A stretch of 64,000 nucleotides of DNA, taken from positions 1,674,001 to 1,738,000 of the forward strand of contig JAWQUS010000017.1 in assembly GCA_036365455.1 (NCBI GenBank), in the 5' to 3' direction. The notes beneath the pieces were generated by a model. It did not search any database. It had not been told where the DNA came from and worked only from the letters and a program-made list of their open reading frames with translations. The position numbers and the translations under genes are program-made. Below are positions 25,301-32,819 of the stretch, one piece after another (position 1 is the first letter of the stretch; every line of letters starts with the position of its first letter). Source of the DNA: Macrosoma leucophasiata (taxonomy: Eukaryota; Arthropoda; Insecta; Lepidoptera; Hedylidae).

Positions 25301-25923
25301 CAGAAGGTCCGGCCAGACCAAACGCAACAGAGCCCAGCAGCACGTACATGCCGATGCCGAGCCCGCTGCTCACGCCCAGCGACGTCAAGTCCCATATCGA
25401 TAGACATCTGGAATGGTATCATTGGTTTTGGTGACACACATACACGTACAAAAGATCTCATGGATGCAGTTTTATTTATTGATCGTATGCAAGCATGTTT
25501 CGTCAGTTACAAAGATGTTTTTGCGCAGATGCATAGCGATCCTGCTACCTCATTGTAGTTTGGATCTAATACGCAATAATTAAAAGACTATTATCAAGAG
25601 CTAAACTCCCTGTAACTTTTTACAAACATAAGCTGTGAATTAACTTGTTGGAATCTGTTTCTTTTCTTTATATTTTTCTTTTGAGTCTTTAACTTAATAG
25701 TTTGTTCTTAACAAAATACTTACTCATTTAGGAATCTTCAGTGGATTTATTGAAAATCTATTGACAGACACGTGTATTTTCAGAAAAATATTACATTAAG
25801 GTGATGTTATGTTATTTCTATTTGTGATAATACATACCTTCTCAATTTGTCATCGGAGTCGTCAGCAAGGATGGCTTGCTTTCTGAGCAAAATATTGCAT
25901 ATTGAGCTCATGCCCCCAGCCAT
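8982..25923 (-). CDS. SLC7 / CAT-type cationic amino acid transporter with long C-terminal tail
   Basis: Fourteen exons joined by GT-AG introns give 3039 bp, 1012 residues, with all phases consistent. The start ATG at 25923 sits in a good context (ATCAATGG). The membrane core (about 35-550) follows the CAT pattern: TM1 [13 protein letters not shown], then [48 protein letters not shown], an [13 protein letters not shown] junction, [45 protein letters not shown], and the last helices [16 protein letters not shown] and [12 protein letters not shown]. CATs carry Arg, Lys and related amino acids across the plasma or lysosomal membrane. The TM1 motif and C-terminal helices resemble SLC7A4/SLC7A14 more than classical CAT1, so the substrate is uncertain. 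The acidic cytosolic tail (about 551-1012) makes it far longer than the usual 600-770 residues. It converges with the 5443-7370 gene. Confidence 0.93.
10482..10590 (-). CDS. Transporter exon 13
   Basis: 109 bp, residues 502-537, between acceptor TTGTCTTCAG and donor G|GTTCGT. It encodes [19 protein letters not shown] and [12 protein letters not shown], the conserved last pair of helices of CAT proteins. Confidence 0.92.
11624..11703 (+). tRNA. tRNA-Leu(AAG)-like sequence, probably a decayed copy
   Basis: The acceptor arms GGTAGCG and CGCTGCC pair, the D-arm TGGCCGAGCGGTC, a Leu-type variable arm and the T-arm GTGGGTTCGAATCCCAC are intact, and a T run follows. The anticodon arm (CTGCTAAAGGCACCAG) is one base short: the anticodon would be AAG, but U33 is replaced by A and the stem has a C-C mismatch. 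It lies in a transporter intron on the opposite strand. Confidence 0.6.
11962..12104 (-). CDS. Transporter exon 12
   Basis: 143 bp, residues 454-501, from acceptor TTCTTCCAG to donor AAG|GTGACA. It encodes [13 protein letters not shown], a hydrophobic helix ([14 protein letters not shown]) and [11 protein letters not shown], the loop before the last helix pair. Confidence 0.92.
12148..12352 (-). mobile_element. tRNA-derived SINE (family D), copy 1
   Basis: On the minus strand: GACGACCCGGTTAGTCCAGC (A box region), then GGGTTCGATCCCCGC (B box), then the body with ATTTGTATGGCCTACAGAT and TTTCGGGTCTGGGTG. Other copies are at 40157-40280, 45136-45336 and 46281-46475. Confidence 0.8.
12488..12605 (-). 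mobile_element. tRNA-like SINE (family E), diverged copy
   Basis: On the minus strand it ends CCTGAAGTCAAATTTTTC, the hallmark of family E at 14121-14290. The tRNA-like body is heavily diverged. Confidence 0.5.
12640..13193 (+). mobile_element. LINE 3' segment (family L), copy 1
   Basis: Nearly identical over about 550 bp to 55595-56150 and, reversed, partly to 52620-52960. It begins TCACTTCCCTCTAAAATGG and ends TTCGAAATAAAAATATTTTC before a TTCTA tract. The shared 3' end and differing 5' ends indicate 5'-truncated retrotransposons; no diagnostic coding domain is left. Confidence 0.65.
13340..13410 (-). repeat. Short dispersed repeat (CACTCACTGCCTACCCCGTTAG type)
   Basis: Contains AGATATCTGGCGCTCCACAC in reverse relation to the copies at 23340-23410 and 42490-42570. 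Confidence 0.4.
13411..13635 (+). mobile_element. Non-autonomous repeat family B, copy 1
   Basis: About 220 bp from CACACCGCGGACACTCCGC to CATATTCTCTGC, with CACCTGTGTGCGTAGCACGT inside. Copies are at 19733-19962, 21480-22078 (two parts), 41990-42415, 48962-49182 and 60774-61003. Confidence 0.7.
13668..13786 (-). CDS. Transporter exon 11
   Basis: 119 bp, residues 414-453, from acceptor GAATTATAG to donor G|GTAAGT. It encodes the loop [20 protein letters not shown] and the start of the next helix (IISIALFIF). The loop is much shorter than in SLC7A14. Confidence 0.9.
14116..14290 (+). mobile_element. tRNA-like SINE (family E), copy 1
   Basis: The head folds as a tRNA: acceptor GACTTCA with TGAAGTC, D-arm GCTCAATTGGAAGAGC, T-arm GCGAGTTCGAGTCTCGC. 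The anticodon arm (CTGGACTAGATTCCCAG) is imperfect and most resembles tRNA-Tyr. The tail TCAAATTTTTCTTTCC continues to 14290. A second copy lies inverted at 48.1 kb, so I call a SINE rather than a gene. Confidence 0.65.
14638..14690. repeat. TA and AAT microsatellites
   Basis: A (TA)n tract near 14650-14665 is followed by the AATAATAAT tail of the adjacent reverse-oriented SINE. Confidence 0.7.
14683..14908 (-). mobile_element. 5S rRNA-derived SINE (copy 3), 5'-truncated
   Basis: Reverse copy starting with the (ATT)n tail and the CAGCAGTGGGACGTATCAAG terminus, and running to about 14905, only 13 bp beyond the donor side of transporter exon 10. The 5S-like head is absent. Confidence 0.75.
14921..15023 (-). 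CDS. Transporter exon 10
   Basis: 103 bp, residues 380-413, from acceptor CTTTTCCAG to donor AG|GTAAGT. It encodes [20 protein letters not shown] and [12 protein letters not shown]. The block LKxLVxMMxxGTLxxYT is a strong CAT signature. Confidence 0.93.
15117..15449. mobile_element. Helitron-like ends
   Basis: 15117-15200 resembles the reversed end ...CCCGTGCGAAGACGGGGC. 15226-15449 is a separate forward element starting TCGTATATATATAAAAATC and ending GGGGTCAGCTAG|T. Its pattern TC...CTAG before T, shared with 56690-56948, fits non-autonomous Helitrons. Confidence 0.55.
15888..16320. repeat. Family A partial copies and a (TA)n tract
   Basis: 15888-15950 is a reverse fragment (AAGTGATGACCGCAACC). 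16131-16280 is a forward copy with its middle deleted: the CACCGCATT of the 5' part joins directly to GCATTTTGACCTCTGG. A (TA)n tract of about 30 bp follows at 16284-16315. Confidence 0.7.
16508..16644 (-). CDS. Transporter exon 9
   Basis: 137 bp, residues 334-379, from acceptor TTTCATTTCAG to donor G|GTGAGT. It encodes [36 protein letters not shown] and TSISTFVI. FPLPRxxYxMAxDGLL is the best single CAT motif in the window. Confidence 0.95.
17541..17880 (-). repeat. Family A, full reverse copy plus a short forward copy
   Basis: 17541-17815 is a near-complete reverse copy (GGCAAACAAGCATGCAGTTC to GCTCTACCACGAG). 17816-17880 is the 3' end of a second copy in forward orientation. Confidence 0.75.
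17875..18100 (+). mobile_element. Helitron-like repeat (family G)
   Basis: CTCCTCCGAAACGGCTGGAC and GATTCTCATGAAATTTTG(TG) followed by GGGTAGGTCTGAGAATCG are shared with 44466-44804 and, reversed, with 31682-31890. The 44.8-kb copy ends in GGACAGCTAG|T. Confidence 0.6.
18134..18231 (-). CDS. Transporter exon 8
   Basis: 98 bp, residues 302-333, from acceptor TTACATTCCAG to donor AG|GTGAAG. It encodes [18 protein letters not shown] and [12 protein letters not shown], the extracellular stretch and helix before the FPLPR motif. Confidence 0.92.
18335..19455 (-). mobile_element. Helitron remnant with helicase C-terminus
   Basis: On the minus strand, 18855-18713 encodes [19 protein letters not shown] and continues ...[10 protein letters not shown] to a stop. 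HGQLYVAxSRV is motif VI of Pif1-like Helitron helicases. The 3' end reads GAAGCCGGGGCGGGTCGCTAG|T, fitting the Helitron CTAG-T terminus. The 5' end near 19455 starts TCACTACATAGTATAAAAC. Most Rep/helicase coding sequence is absent. It sits in the intron between transporter exons 7 and 8. Confidence 0.7.
18598..18725. repeat. Minisatellite, ~18-bp unit
   Basis: At least six imperfect copies of TTTTTTTTACATTTTTAC in tandem, located inside the Helitron remnant just after its helicase stop. Confidence 0.85.
19551..19735 (-). mobile_element. Family F, reverse copy
   Basis: Contains in reverse the GGCTTTGGTCCAGCAGTAGA end and the GATTGCCAATCCGCATGCC block of the copy at 36775-37045. Confidence 0.6.
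19733..19958 (+). mobile_element. Family B, copy 2
   Basis: From CACACCGCGGACACTCCGCC to CATATTCT; its right edge is interrupted by the hAT MITE at 19967. Confidence 0.7.
19959..20257. mobile_element. hAT-type MITE (family C), intact with target duplication
   Basis: Body 19967-20249 (283 bp) with ends CATAGAGCAAC and GTTGCTCTATG. The exact 8-bp direct repeat CTGACTAG flanks it at 19959-19966 and 20250-20257. Confidence 0.9.
20373..20489 (-). CDS. Transporter exon 7
   Basis: 117 bp, 39 whole codons, residues 263-301, from acceptor ATGTTTTCAG to donor CAT|GTGAGT. It encodes [12 protein letters not shown] and a long hydrophobic helix ([19 protein letters not shown]), then APYYLH. Confidence 0.93.
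20644..20932 (+). repeat. Family A, full forward copy
   Basis: Runs from CTGGTGGTAGAGCACCAGTG to TTTGCCACTTTCATTACAT followed by an A run. This order of blocks defines the family. I see no A/B-box pair and no protein. Confidence 0.8.
21061..21165 (-). repeat. Family A, partial reverse copy
   Basis: AACAAGCATGCAATTCACAC through GACTGCAGCCTATAGACATC; truncated after about 100 bp. Confidence 0.7.
21285..21442 (-). CDS. Transporter exon 6
   Basis: 158 bp, residues 210-262, from acceptor TTTTTTTCCAG to donor GAG|GTGAGC. It encodes [17 protein letters not shown] and [18 protein letters not shown], then [17 protein letters not shown]. The exon is strikingly GC-rich (GGGGCGCGGCGCGGGCGG) compared with its neighbours. 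Confidence 0.94.
21480..22078. mobile_element. Two family B pieces around an unknown segment
   Basis: 21480-21720 resembles family B forward. 21903-22078 is a reverse B copy beginning GCAGAGAATATGTAATAATAC. Between them, 21725-21902 is unrecognised. The arrangement looks like an inverted pair. Confidence 0.5.
22095..22165 (+). repeat. Short dispersed repeat
   Basis: CCCCGAAGGGGTAGACAGAG followed by GTAAATGCATGCATTC; the same family as 7096-7170 and 45490-45545. Confidence 0.5.
22474..22578 (-). CDS. Transporter exon 5
   Basis: 105 bp, residues 175-209, from acceptor TTATTCGACAG to donor G|GTACTT. It encodes [16 protein letters not shown] and the helix [18 protein letters not shown]. Confidence 0.93.
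22660..23220 (+). mobile_element. 3' end of a jockey/CR1-like LINE with GAATT tail
   Basis: An open frame to 22976 encodes [31 protein letters not shown] and [19 protein letters not shown], the usual C-terminal end of insect non-LTR ORF2. The 3' UTR ends in (TTGAA)n at 23198-23220. It is 5'-truncated and lies ~80 bp upstream of the acceptor of transporter exon 5, in antisense. Confidence 0.75.
23340..23415 (+). repeat. Short dispersed repeat
   Basis: CTTCACGCTAAGTCCCTTAC and CCAGATATCCCGGTCCTGAC, also found at 42490-42570. Confidence 0.5.
23587..23742 (-). CDS. Transporter exon 4
   Basis: 156 bp, residues 123-174, from acceptor CATCCCCACAG to donor G|GTTAGT. It encodes [14 protein letters not shown], an NNT glycosylation sequon in the presumed outer loop, and the helix [11 protein letters not shown]. 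Confidence 0.93.
24123..24251 (-). CDS. Transporter exon 3
   Basis: 129 bp, residues 80-122, from acceptor CTCTTCCAG to donor G|GTATGA. It encodes [20 protein letters not shown] and [19 protein letters not shown], a core SLC7 region including the AEFxARVPxxGSAY signature. Confidence 0.95.
24320..24372. repeat. Family F fragment
   Basis: GTCGGGACGTGATGGCCCCA and GGAGGAGAATGC match the 5' part of the family at 2665-2720. Confidence 0.4.
25256..25407 (-). CDS. Transporter exon 2
   Basis: 152 bp, residues 29-79, from acceptor ACCATTCCAG to donor G|GTATGT. It encodes the first membrane helix ([17 protein letters not shown]) and [20 protein letters not shown]. Classical CATs read GSTLGAG where this has SSGLGIG, so the TM1 substrate-site motif differs. 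Confidence 0.94.
25838..25923 (-). CDS. Transporter exon 1 (coding start)
   Basis: 86 coding bp, residues 1-28, beginning at ATG in ATCAATGG and ending AG|GTATGT. It encodes [16 protein letters not shown] followed by [12 protein letters not shown], the usual short cytosolic N-terminus. The exon probably extends upstream as 5' UTR to an acceptor TATTTTCAG at 25981. Confidence 0.88.
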
Positions 25924-26484
25924 TGATCATCCCAGCTCTGTATCGGTCAAATCCCACATCTGTGCAGCTTACCGCATTAACCTGAAAATATTTAAGGTTT
26001 TTAGAAAAAGCCTGCGTATACAAGTGCCTTATTGTTTTGCCTACTTGAAAATGCTCATAGATATCTGGAGTTGTGGCTGGTGATGTGACACTCGATCAAA
26101 CTAGACCAGCTTTCCACGGTGCTTCCAGAGAAATATCTTTTCAAAATATCTTTATATACCTACAAGTTGACCTGAGAGAGAGTCCCATTTCCCCTTCATC
26201 ACGCAAATCTTTCACGAACCAATAAAATTTACAGCCATGCTAATGTATTGCAAAATTTTATTACCGCTACATTTTCACCCAGAACGGTTGAATTCACAAT
26301 CTTCTTCAACCTCTTACGACAAGCAGAGAAATATTACAGCCCCATCCTAAATATCCGATTGTGCTAGTCTGATCCTGGTCCGGTAAATACCAGGGTCGGA
26401 CTGAAGCGAAAGGGTCTGGAGTCTGGGGAGCTCAGTGACTCCATTCACGCCTGGAACTTATCACTGTGCCCGGGGTCTAAGGGC

Positions 26485-26614
26485 GAGATTCACAGAACGC
26501 ACTACGACTTTACTTTCAAGCAAAGTAAGCTTCGAACTGTCAAATCCCATACTGTACTGACAGTTCAAAGCATACTTTGCTCAAAGTAAAGTCGTAGTGC
26601 GGTCTGTGAATCTC
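26485..26614. mobile_element. Foldback MITE (GAGATTCACAGA ends)
   Basis: About 130 bp with inverted arms of ~43 bp: GAGATTCACAGAACGCACTA on the left and TAGTGCGGTCTGTGAATCTC on the right. Other copies were themselves hit by later insertions at 43470-43725 and 57945-58975. Confidence 0.8.
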
Positions 26615-27339
26615 ACCATTAGACAGTTGCTTGCGGCAAGCCTCGCCATACTCATTCCAGTAGGCTGAGGCCAGGCTGGCAAACGCCACGCCGCCTTGAC
26701 TCTATGGCCAGTACGACGCTGCTGAATACTACCATTTTTACATTGTTTTTCTGTTGACCGTAATTTTTTCAATTTCAATATTTTCTTTTTCATTTAGGTA
26801 AATATACCTATCTACATTACAAATGTGGATTTAGCACTTGCCTTTTGTAAACGTCAGCGTTTATCATAATGTTTTCTAGATCTCAACGTTAGAAAACATC
26901 CCTTACCCGTAAAAAAAAGTCTACACCAGGTATGAAATTTTAATTCCTATCTAAAGAAACATTCTTAACATCAAACTAGGAGCTTCTTTTCAAATCTCTC
27001 GCTCCTTCAATTTATCTTGCAAACTACTTGGACTCATTAAACCATAGAAATCATGAAGTCATAGTAACCGTTTTATCATTGTGTACCGGAGGTAAACCGA
27101 GATTGTCGACTGTCATTGCAACCGAAATCTCAACGTTCACGTTATCGGCTAACCTTCCATTTTCAATTCTAACAGATATCTGGATGTTCTAGAAAATAGA
27201 TAAGTTTATTGGAATGTTAAGGAAAATATTGCATTATGCTCTGTTTTCAGATAAGAACTATTAACTGATATTTTTTAAGTTGAGATTCAACTTCAGTTTA
27301 CATGATGGTTAATATAATATGCTGCAGCCTACAGATATT

Positions 27340-27970
27340 AAGTGCAGTTCACATTGATGGTAAGTGAATACTGAAGCGTATACGTCTGCGTCTACACAAA
27401 AATCAGCGGTCAAAAAGAAGATGCATTGCAACTCCTGAGACATTAGCTATTATGTATCTGTAATAGTCATTACAGATACGCCATGAAGCGCGCATGGCCC
27501 AGCGGCTGGTGTAGATCGTAAGCGATCTGCTCGGTTAAGCACTACGGGCGCGGTCGGGTAGTGTGATGGGTGACCGCTAGTGGCAAATTAAATGCGCGTT
27601 TCCGTGCTTCGGAGGGCACATTAAGCCGTCGGTCCCGGTTGCTATCGATAGATAGCAGTCGTTAAACCTTGTCGGAGGCCTTATGGGCGGTTTGAAAACA
27701 TCCGACAGCGGGCTGGCCACTAACCCACCCACCTCCACCAATCCGCATTGGAGCAGCGTGGTGGAGTAAGCTCCAGGCCTCCCCCCAAAAAGGGGAGAGA
27801 CTCGTGCCCAGCAGTGGGACGTATAATGGGTTGCCATTATTATTATTATTATAATAGTCATTACGGAGCCATTCTAACCGGAACACGATAGTGCTGAACT
27901 ATTGGCAAACAGCTAAGGTAATGTGAAGGCGTTGGCACCACGTCTTCTCCCCAGAGCTCCAACTGACACA
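27340..27970 (-). repeat. Family A reverse copy, split by a 5S-derived SINE
   Basis: The left part (27340-27473) and right part (27852-27970) form one diverged reverse copy, interrupted by the SINE at 27474-27851. Confidence 0.65.
27461..27864 (+). mobile_element. 5S rRNA-derived SINE (copy 4), full length with target duplication
   Basis: Body 27474-27851 (378 bp), flanked by the exact 13-bp direct repeat TAATAGTCATTAC (27461-27473 and 27852-27864). The head contains CTCGGTTAAGCACTACGGG, GGGCGCGG and GTGATGGGTGACCGC, matching in order the box A, intermediate and box C region of 5S rRNA. The 3' end is CCCAGCAGTGGGACGTATAA followed by (ATT)n. Confidence 0.85.
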
Positions 27971-30604
27971 AAACCAATCCATCCCGTGTTTAAATCAGCC
28001 ATCTATTTAAAACCGTTCAATCAGTTCTTAACCTCTTAGTCATTAAGCAAATCATTTCTCAGAAATGCAGGTATTTAGCCGTAATCATGTCCAATCATAT
28101 AGTAAATGATACAGATAAGGCTCATTGTGGGGCAATATACAGTCTAGCGAGAAAATTATTAAATGTATGACCGATTAAGTAAATCTTACTCATCTATCAC
28201 TTTGAATAGTTAGTAACCTCCAATCCAAAGCAATGTATGCGCACTCTGTGGTTATTGCATCATAATAATTTTTAGCTTTAATATTTACTTACTTCGCTAG
28301 CTCAGCGATCCAAAGTGAGTCTTGGCCTGCGAAACGAGAGAATTCCACCTTCTTCTATCTAGCGCAATTGAAAGAACCAACCAATAGTTAGGCATTTATC
28401 TATTCCGTGGTTACGAAACTGAATAGAAATAATTTTTAGAACACTCCTAAATTATACTTTGTGTTTTATCCAATCTTGTTCCCATTTTTAGGAAGTTTAG
28501 AGAAGGGATAGTTCAAAGACTAGCAGCTCCGCATTACCTACATTATCTACCACTTAATGAAAGTTTTCGAGACGAAAACAATATTTACCAATTTTGTTAT
28601 TCACCAATACTTGATCGTAATTTTTTTACTTATTATCACTTACCCATTACTATAAGAATATTATTTTAAACCATTAGAAAATAGAGATTTTAAAAAATAC
28701 AGTGTATTTTTTATGTAATGATGATATTAACTAGGGATAGACTTCGTCATAAAAACCGATGGTCAAAATGTATCTCCTTTATATGTATCTTATTCTCATC
28801 TTCATCTATTATGTAGGCTATTGAATGCGTTCACCGCGACGCTTCTGCGTTGCCATCCCAGAGGTCACAGTGGATTTGCCTCTATGCTAGTTACTTACCA
28901 GGTTACGCTACGTTAGCAATTACGGACTTTAATTAATTATATTATGTTATTTCATATTTATCATTTAACTGGCATGGCTTCAGAAATTCATCACGCCAAC
29001 GAGATGGGTCTTTTGTTTATTCGCGCCGCTAGCATGATGTCCGGTAATTCTATAGTTGCAGTTGAGAACAGGGACCGGATAAGGTACCTTGCGGCCATAT
29101 TATCCTCTAGAACTCTATAAAGTCTTACCCAAGGAAAGGGTAACCTAATAATCTATCATAACGTTAAGGTAACCCTAACGTTAGGATAGATTTTATGCCT
29201 TTACTTAAAGCGCTTAGTTTAATCTCTAAGTGATAAGGTTCTTGCTTACCGAAGTTGATGGCATCGCCCGCGCTGGTATCAAACAAACCATTACCCGTTT
29301 GTTAAATTTGTAATGCAATTCCATTAAAATAGGGTATATTTCAACTACGTGTGCCGTCCAGTCCGTGCAAGTCCAGAGAAAGCGCTTTAGCCTATTGCAT
29401 CGCATGCGATAGGGTTACCCTATCAGAAAGGGTTCTCGTGAGGGTAACATAAAATGCACTTTTTAACAACTTATTTAAAAGGAAACGCTATTTAAAAAAA
29501 AAAAAATAATAAATAAAAGGAAAAAAAAAATTCCTCCCGAGTACCGATCCATCCCAAAAGAAAAGTTCACGCCCCCGTTGCAGCGGGGGCAGATAGGCCC
29601 GGGTTAGGATGTACCATCGATACCCGAACCACCACGGAAATGTGATGGCGATCTTTGGGAAACCCTATTAAAGGCTTTCCATGTTATAGAGTAACTCAAT
29701 CGAAAGGTAACCAAGTTGTAAGGCGTTTTTATAGGGTAAAAATATTCTAACCTATCAATTTTCCGCTATAAATAAAGATAGGGAAAGTGCTTCCTGTCCC
29801 TGGTTTAGAACATAACTTCACGTCCATAATTTGACAAAGGGGTTGGCAGAGGTATATTTATGCATGTATTCATACATGGACACACTCGCGTTGATCAATA
29901 TTCTATTATCTCCACCGCTGCGCCTTATTCAATCTCATATTGCTCACATTTAAGTTTTTTAATTTATGGAATAAGGCGCTTTTGCATAAATGTTCCATAT
30001 CTTAACTGACAATGCAGAGTGAGTTTTATTTTCAAAATACATACCTAATTCAGTATATCAGCCGCCATTTTAGAACAAACGTATGAAATTAATAGCACAG
30101 CACCGCATAACACAATAGGTGGCGACACACTAAGTAAAAGATAACGGAGTTCTCATTGATAAGATAAAAAAAAATGTAATCGGAAGATCTTTTGGTTGTG
30201 AGCGAGATATAAGAGCTGTTTACATTGTGGGATGTACTTTATTGTAGTTGAAATAGTTACAAAATTATAACTGACAAAATAAGAAACATTTGGATGCGGC
30301 GCCTTCAACACACTGATTTACAGGTAGCTACGATTTTGATAAGTCATTTAAATCAATATCGGAAGACAAATCAAATTAGTCATACGCCATTCTTATATGC
30401 TACGTACATGACATTAGATGAATAAGAATGTAATTTGTACTTTTTGAAAGAAGCAGGCAAAAGAGTGAATTAAATTGCAGAAGACCACACCAGTTGATGA
30501 ATAAATCCATATCTCAAAATGGAATGTTCAAGTTCTGGTATCTTTTTCCGGTTGGATGAAAATGAACTAAGTAGCAGGCATAAATATATTTTAAACATTT
30601 TCTT
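27971..30604. other. Intron / unassigned DNA with a structured block
   Basis: Mostly AT-rich intron without genes. From about 29100 to 29780 there are self-complementary pieces: GATAGGGTTACCCTATC near 29408, GCCCCCGTTGCAGCGGGGGC near 29572, and several AGGGTAACC and GGTTACCCT matches. I do not recognise it. A short dispersed repeat is at 29815-29885. Confidence 0.35.
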
Positions 30605-31135
30605 TTTTTTATGTAGTGAAGGTAGCAAACAATCATGCAATTTACATTGATTTTAGGTGATGATTTTCTTTATTTTTATGTAGTGAAGGTAGCAAACATT
30701 CATGCAGTTTACATTAATTTTAGGTGATGACTGCAGCCTATAGACACTCACAGAAAGACCAAAGAGCAGAGCAAAGGAAAAAAGAGAAAGGTCAAAATGC
30801 AGATGCGTGGCCACTCCTGAGACCTTAGTTATTATGTCTCTAATAGTTATTACGGGGCCATACATGAACATCTACCCGGCACACGATAGTGTTAAACGCT
30901 AAATCGCCGGTTAAAAACCAGATGAACGTATCTACAATTTTGTCAATGTTGAGAAAAAGCAATTAACTGAATAGAAATGGAGGTCATTTTCTCAACATTG
31001 ACAAAATTGTAGATACGTTCATCTGGTTTTTAACCGGCGAAATGGTAGTCCATTTAGCGGCAGATACATTAGGTAATGCGGTGGTGCCTACGTCCTTGAC
31101 CTCCTACACTGGAACTGTACCACCAGTAGTTTTAG
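30605..31135 (-). repeat. Family A reverse copy with inserted MITE
   Basis: A ~60-bp end of the family is present twice (30605-30660 and 30664-30730), then the body runs to 30904 and resumes at 31040-31135. The interruption is the foldback element at 30905-31039. Confidence 0.7.
30901..31043. mobile_element. Foldback MITE with perfect 53-bp arms
   Basis: Body 30905-31039. The arms 30905-30957 and 30987-31039 are perfect inverse copies starting CGCCGGTTAAAAACCAGATG, around a 29-bp loop. AAAT at 30901-30904 and 31040-31043 looks like the target duplication. Confidence 0.9.
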
Positions 31136-31534
31136 GAGTGGGTAATCATATTTCGTTTATTTTGTACCTAATTGCTACGTTCATAACATGAAAAGGTGGA
31201 ATAGATAATCAGTATCCGGAATAGTAATCGTTATGAGAGTAAATAGACAATTAGACTAACGTAGATATCAATCAAAATTATAATAAGTGGGAGGTATCTA
31301 TCTACTGTGGCAGGGTCGTCTCCTCCCGACGCCAGCTGATGATTAATAAATAATGCCAAACCTAACCATTGCTAAACCATTAAATACAATTTTTCACAAG
31401 TATTTATTAGTGATACAATATTTTTTTATGTCCTGTATGTATTACTAGTACGAAAAGATAACGATAACAAAATTATTAAAGACAACATACAACATTCTTG
31501 TTGATAATGCTGATCAATTGTTTTATTATATTAA

Positions 31535-31682
31535 GCCTGGGTTGCACCACAACATTTGCTAAAGTTATTAACAAATGTTGTGGTGCATTGTGGTGCAATA
31601 AAACAATTATTGTATCATTTCACATCCTCCTCTAACTGTAACAGATTTCTTTAAGTTATATCGTGGTGTAATCCAGGCTAAT
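31535..31682. mobile_element. MITE related to 6423-6563
   Basis: Starts AAGCCTGGGTTGCACCAC and ends GTGGTGTAATCCAGGCT. The interior contains a short local duplication of TTGTGGTGCA. Confidence 0.65.
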
Positions 31683-31890
31683 ACTAGCTGCCCCGTCGAA
31701 CTTCGTATCGCCTTAGAGGTATAAAAAAAATGGTAGGGGTGGACAATCCTTATCACTTAGGAGTATGAACAATAGATGTTGACCAATTCTCGGACCCACC
31801 CAATAGGCACACAACATTTCATGAGAATCGGTCCAGCCGTTTCTGAAGAGTATGGTAACTAACATTGTGACACGGGAATTGTATATAAAT
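31682..31890 (-). mobile_element. Helitron-like repeat (family G), reverse
   Basis: Reverse of the copies at 17875 and 44466: CTAGCTGCCCCGTCGAAC at one end and CAGAAACGGCTGGACCG (reversed) inside. Confidence 0.6.
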
Positions 31891-31909
31891 TGAGAAGAGA
31901 AGATACCTA

Positions 31910-32104
31910 ACTTACGTGTCTAATTTCAAATATCCTACTTCTAATAGTGCTTTAGACGAATTGATTCAAAATAACGCTCACACTGGTGTAACCAGAGATT
32001 TTTGTGAAAGGACAGGATATAATCAGAAGAGACAATGGAAATACAGTTTCTGGAATCTACTAGAACCACTCAAGAATATAGTAGTAGCTAAGGTAATGTT
32101 TTAA
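31910..32104 (+). other. Open reading stretch of unknown status
   Basis: A ~62-codon open frame (SNFKYPTSNSALDELIQ, RTGYNQKRQWKYSFWNLL, ending KVMF) has a donor-like AAG|GTAATG near its end. It is antisense in the presumed 5' intron of the transporter. I recognise no domain; it could be a TE fragment, chance, or an exon. Confidence 0.2.
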
Positions 32105-32819
32105 TTCATATAAGATTTTGATTGGACATGATTATAATACGAAAAATATAAATTAAACGGAAGAGGGTTCTGCCTCATAAAGTATCGTTTTCCCTACATC
32201 CCACTGATAAGAAATACTAATGAGTTTGAGAATTTACCGTAAATAGATAAAATATTAAATTAATAAGATCTAGATCTTAATAAGTAAGTTTTTGTAGCGC
32301 AACCATATAGGTAACTGGTTACATGATCGATGGTATACACCCACGATCCACCATTCGCTTTAAAATGTTTCAGCCTCATAGACGGCAGGTACATTACCTA
32401 TCAAGCTTAAATTTTACTACTTGAAACCCTACGTGACAGGTAATTTTCGACGGAATCGAATACGAGATCTTAAAAACCTGTTTGAGATATAGATATGTTA
32501 GAACCTACATGATACCTAGTGACCTGATAACACAACTCTAAAAAAAGGTGCCCAATTATTGTCAAACCTAGGCCTTTTATTAGCATTTTAATCATGTGTT
32601 AAATTATCAAAATAAGTTAGCGGATACCTAGATGTCTCCATCCTCGAGTGAAGAGGATATGATAACCGTAGGTATAGAGTATCTATGAGTAATGTTAAAT
32701 AGATAAATAAACCTACCCATGTGCCATCATAACAATAATGAGCCAATTTTAATTTACGGCTACTCAATGTGCTATTCTTAGATTTACTCGAGCGCGTCAG
32801 ATTAAGTTATGGAAGATAC

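Noticed and set aside
27490..27600. Functional 5S rRNA gene
   Set aside because: Only the internal promoter part resembles 5S; the 5' and 3' helix strands are missing and the unit has SINE target duplications and an (ATT)n tail.
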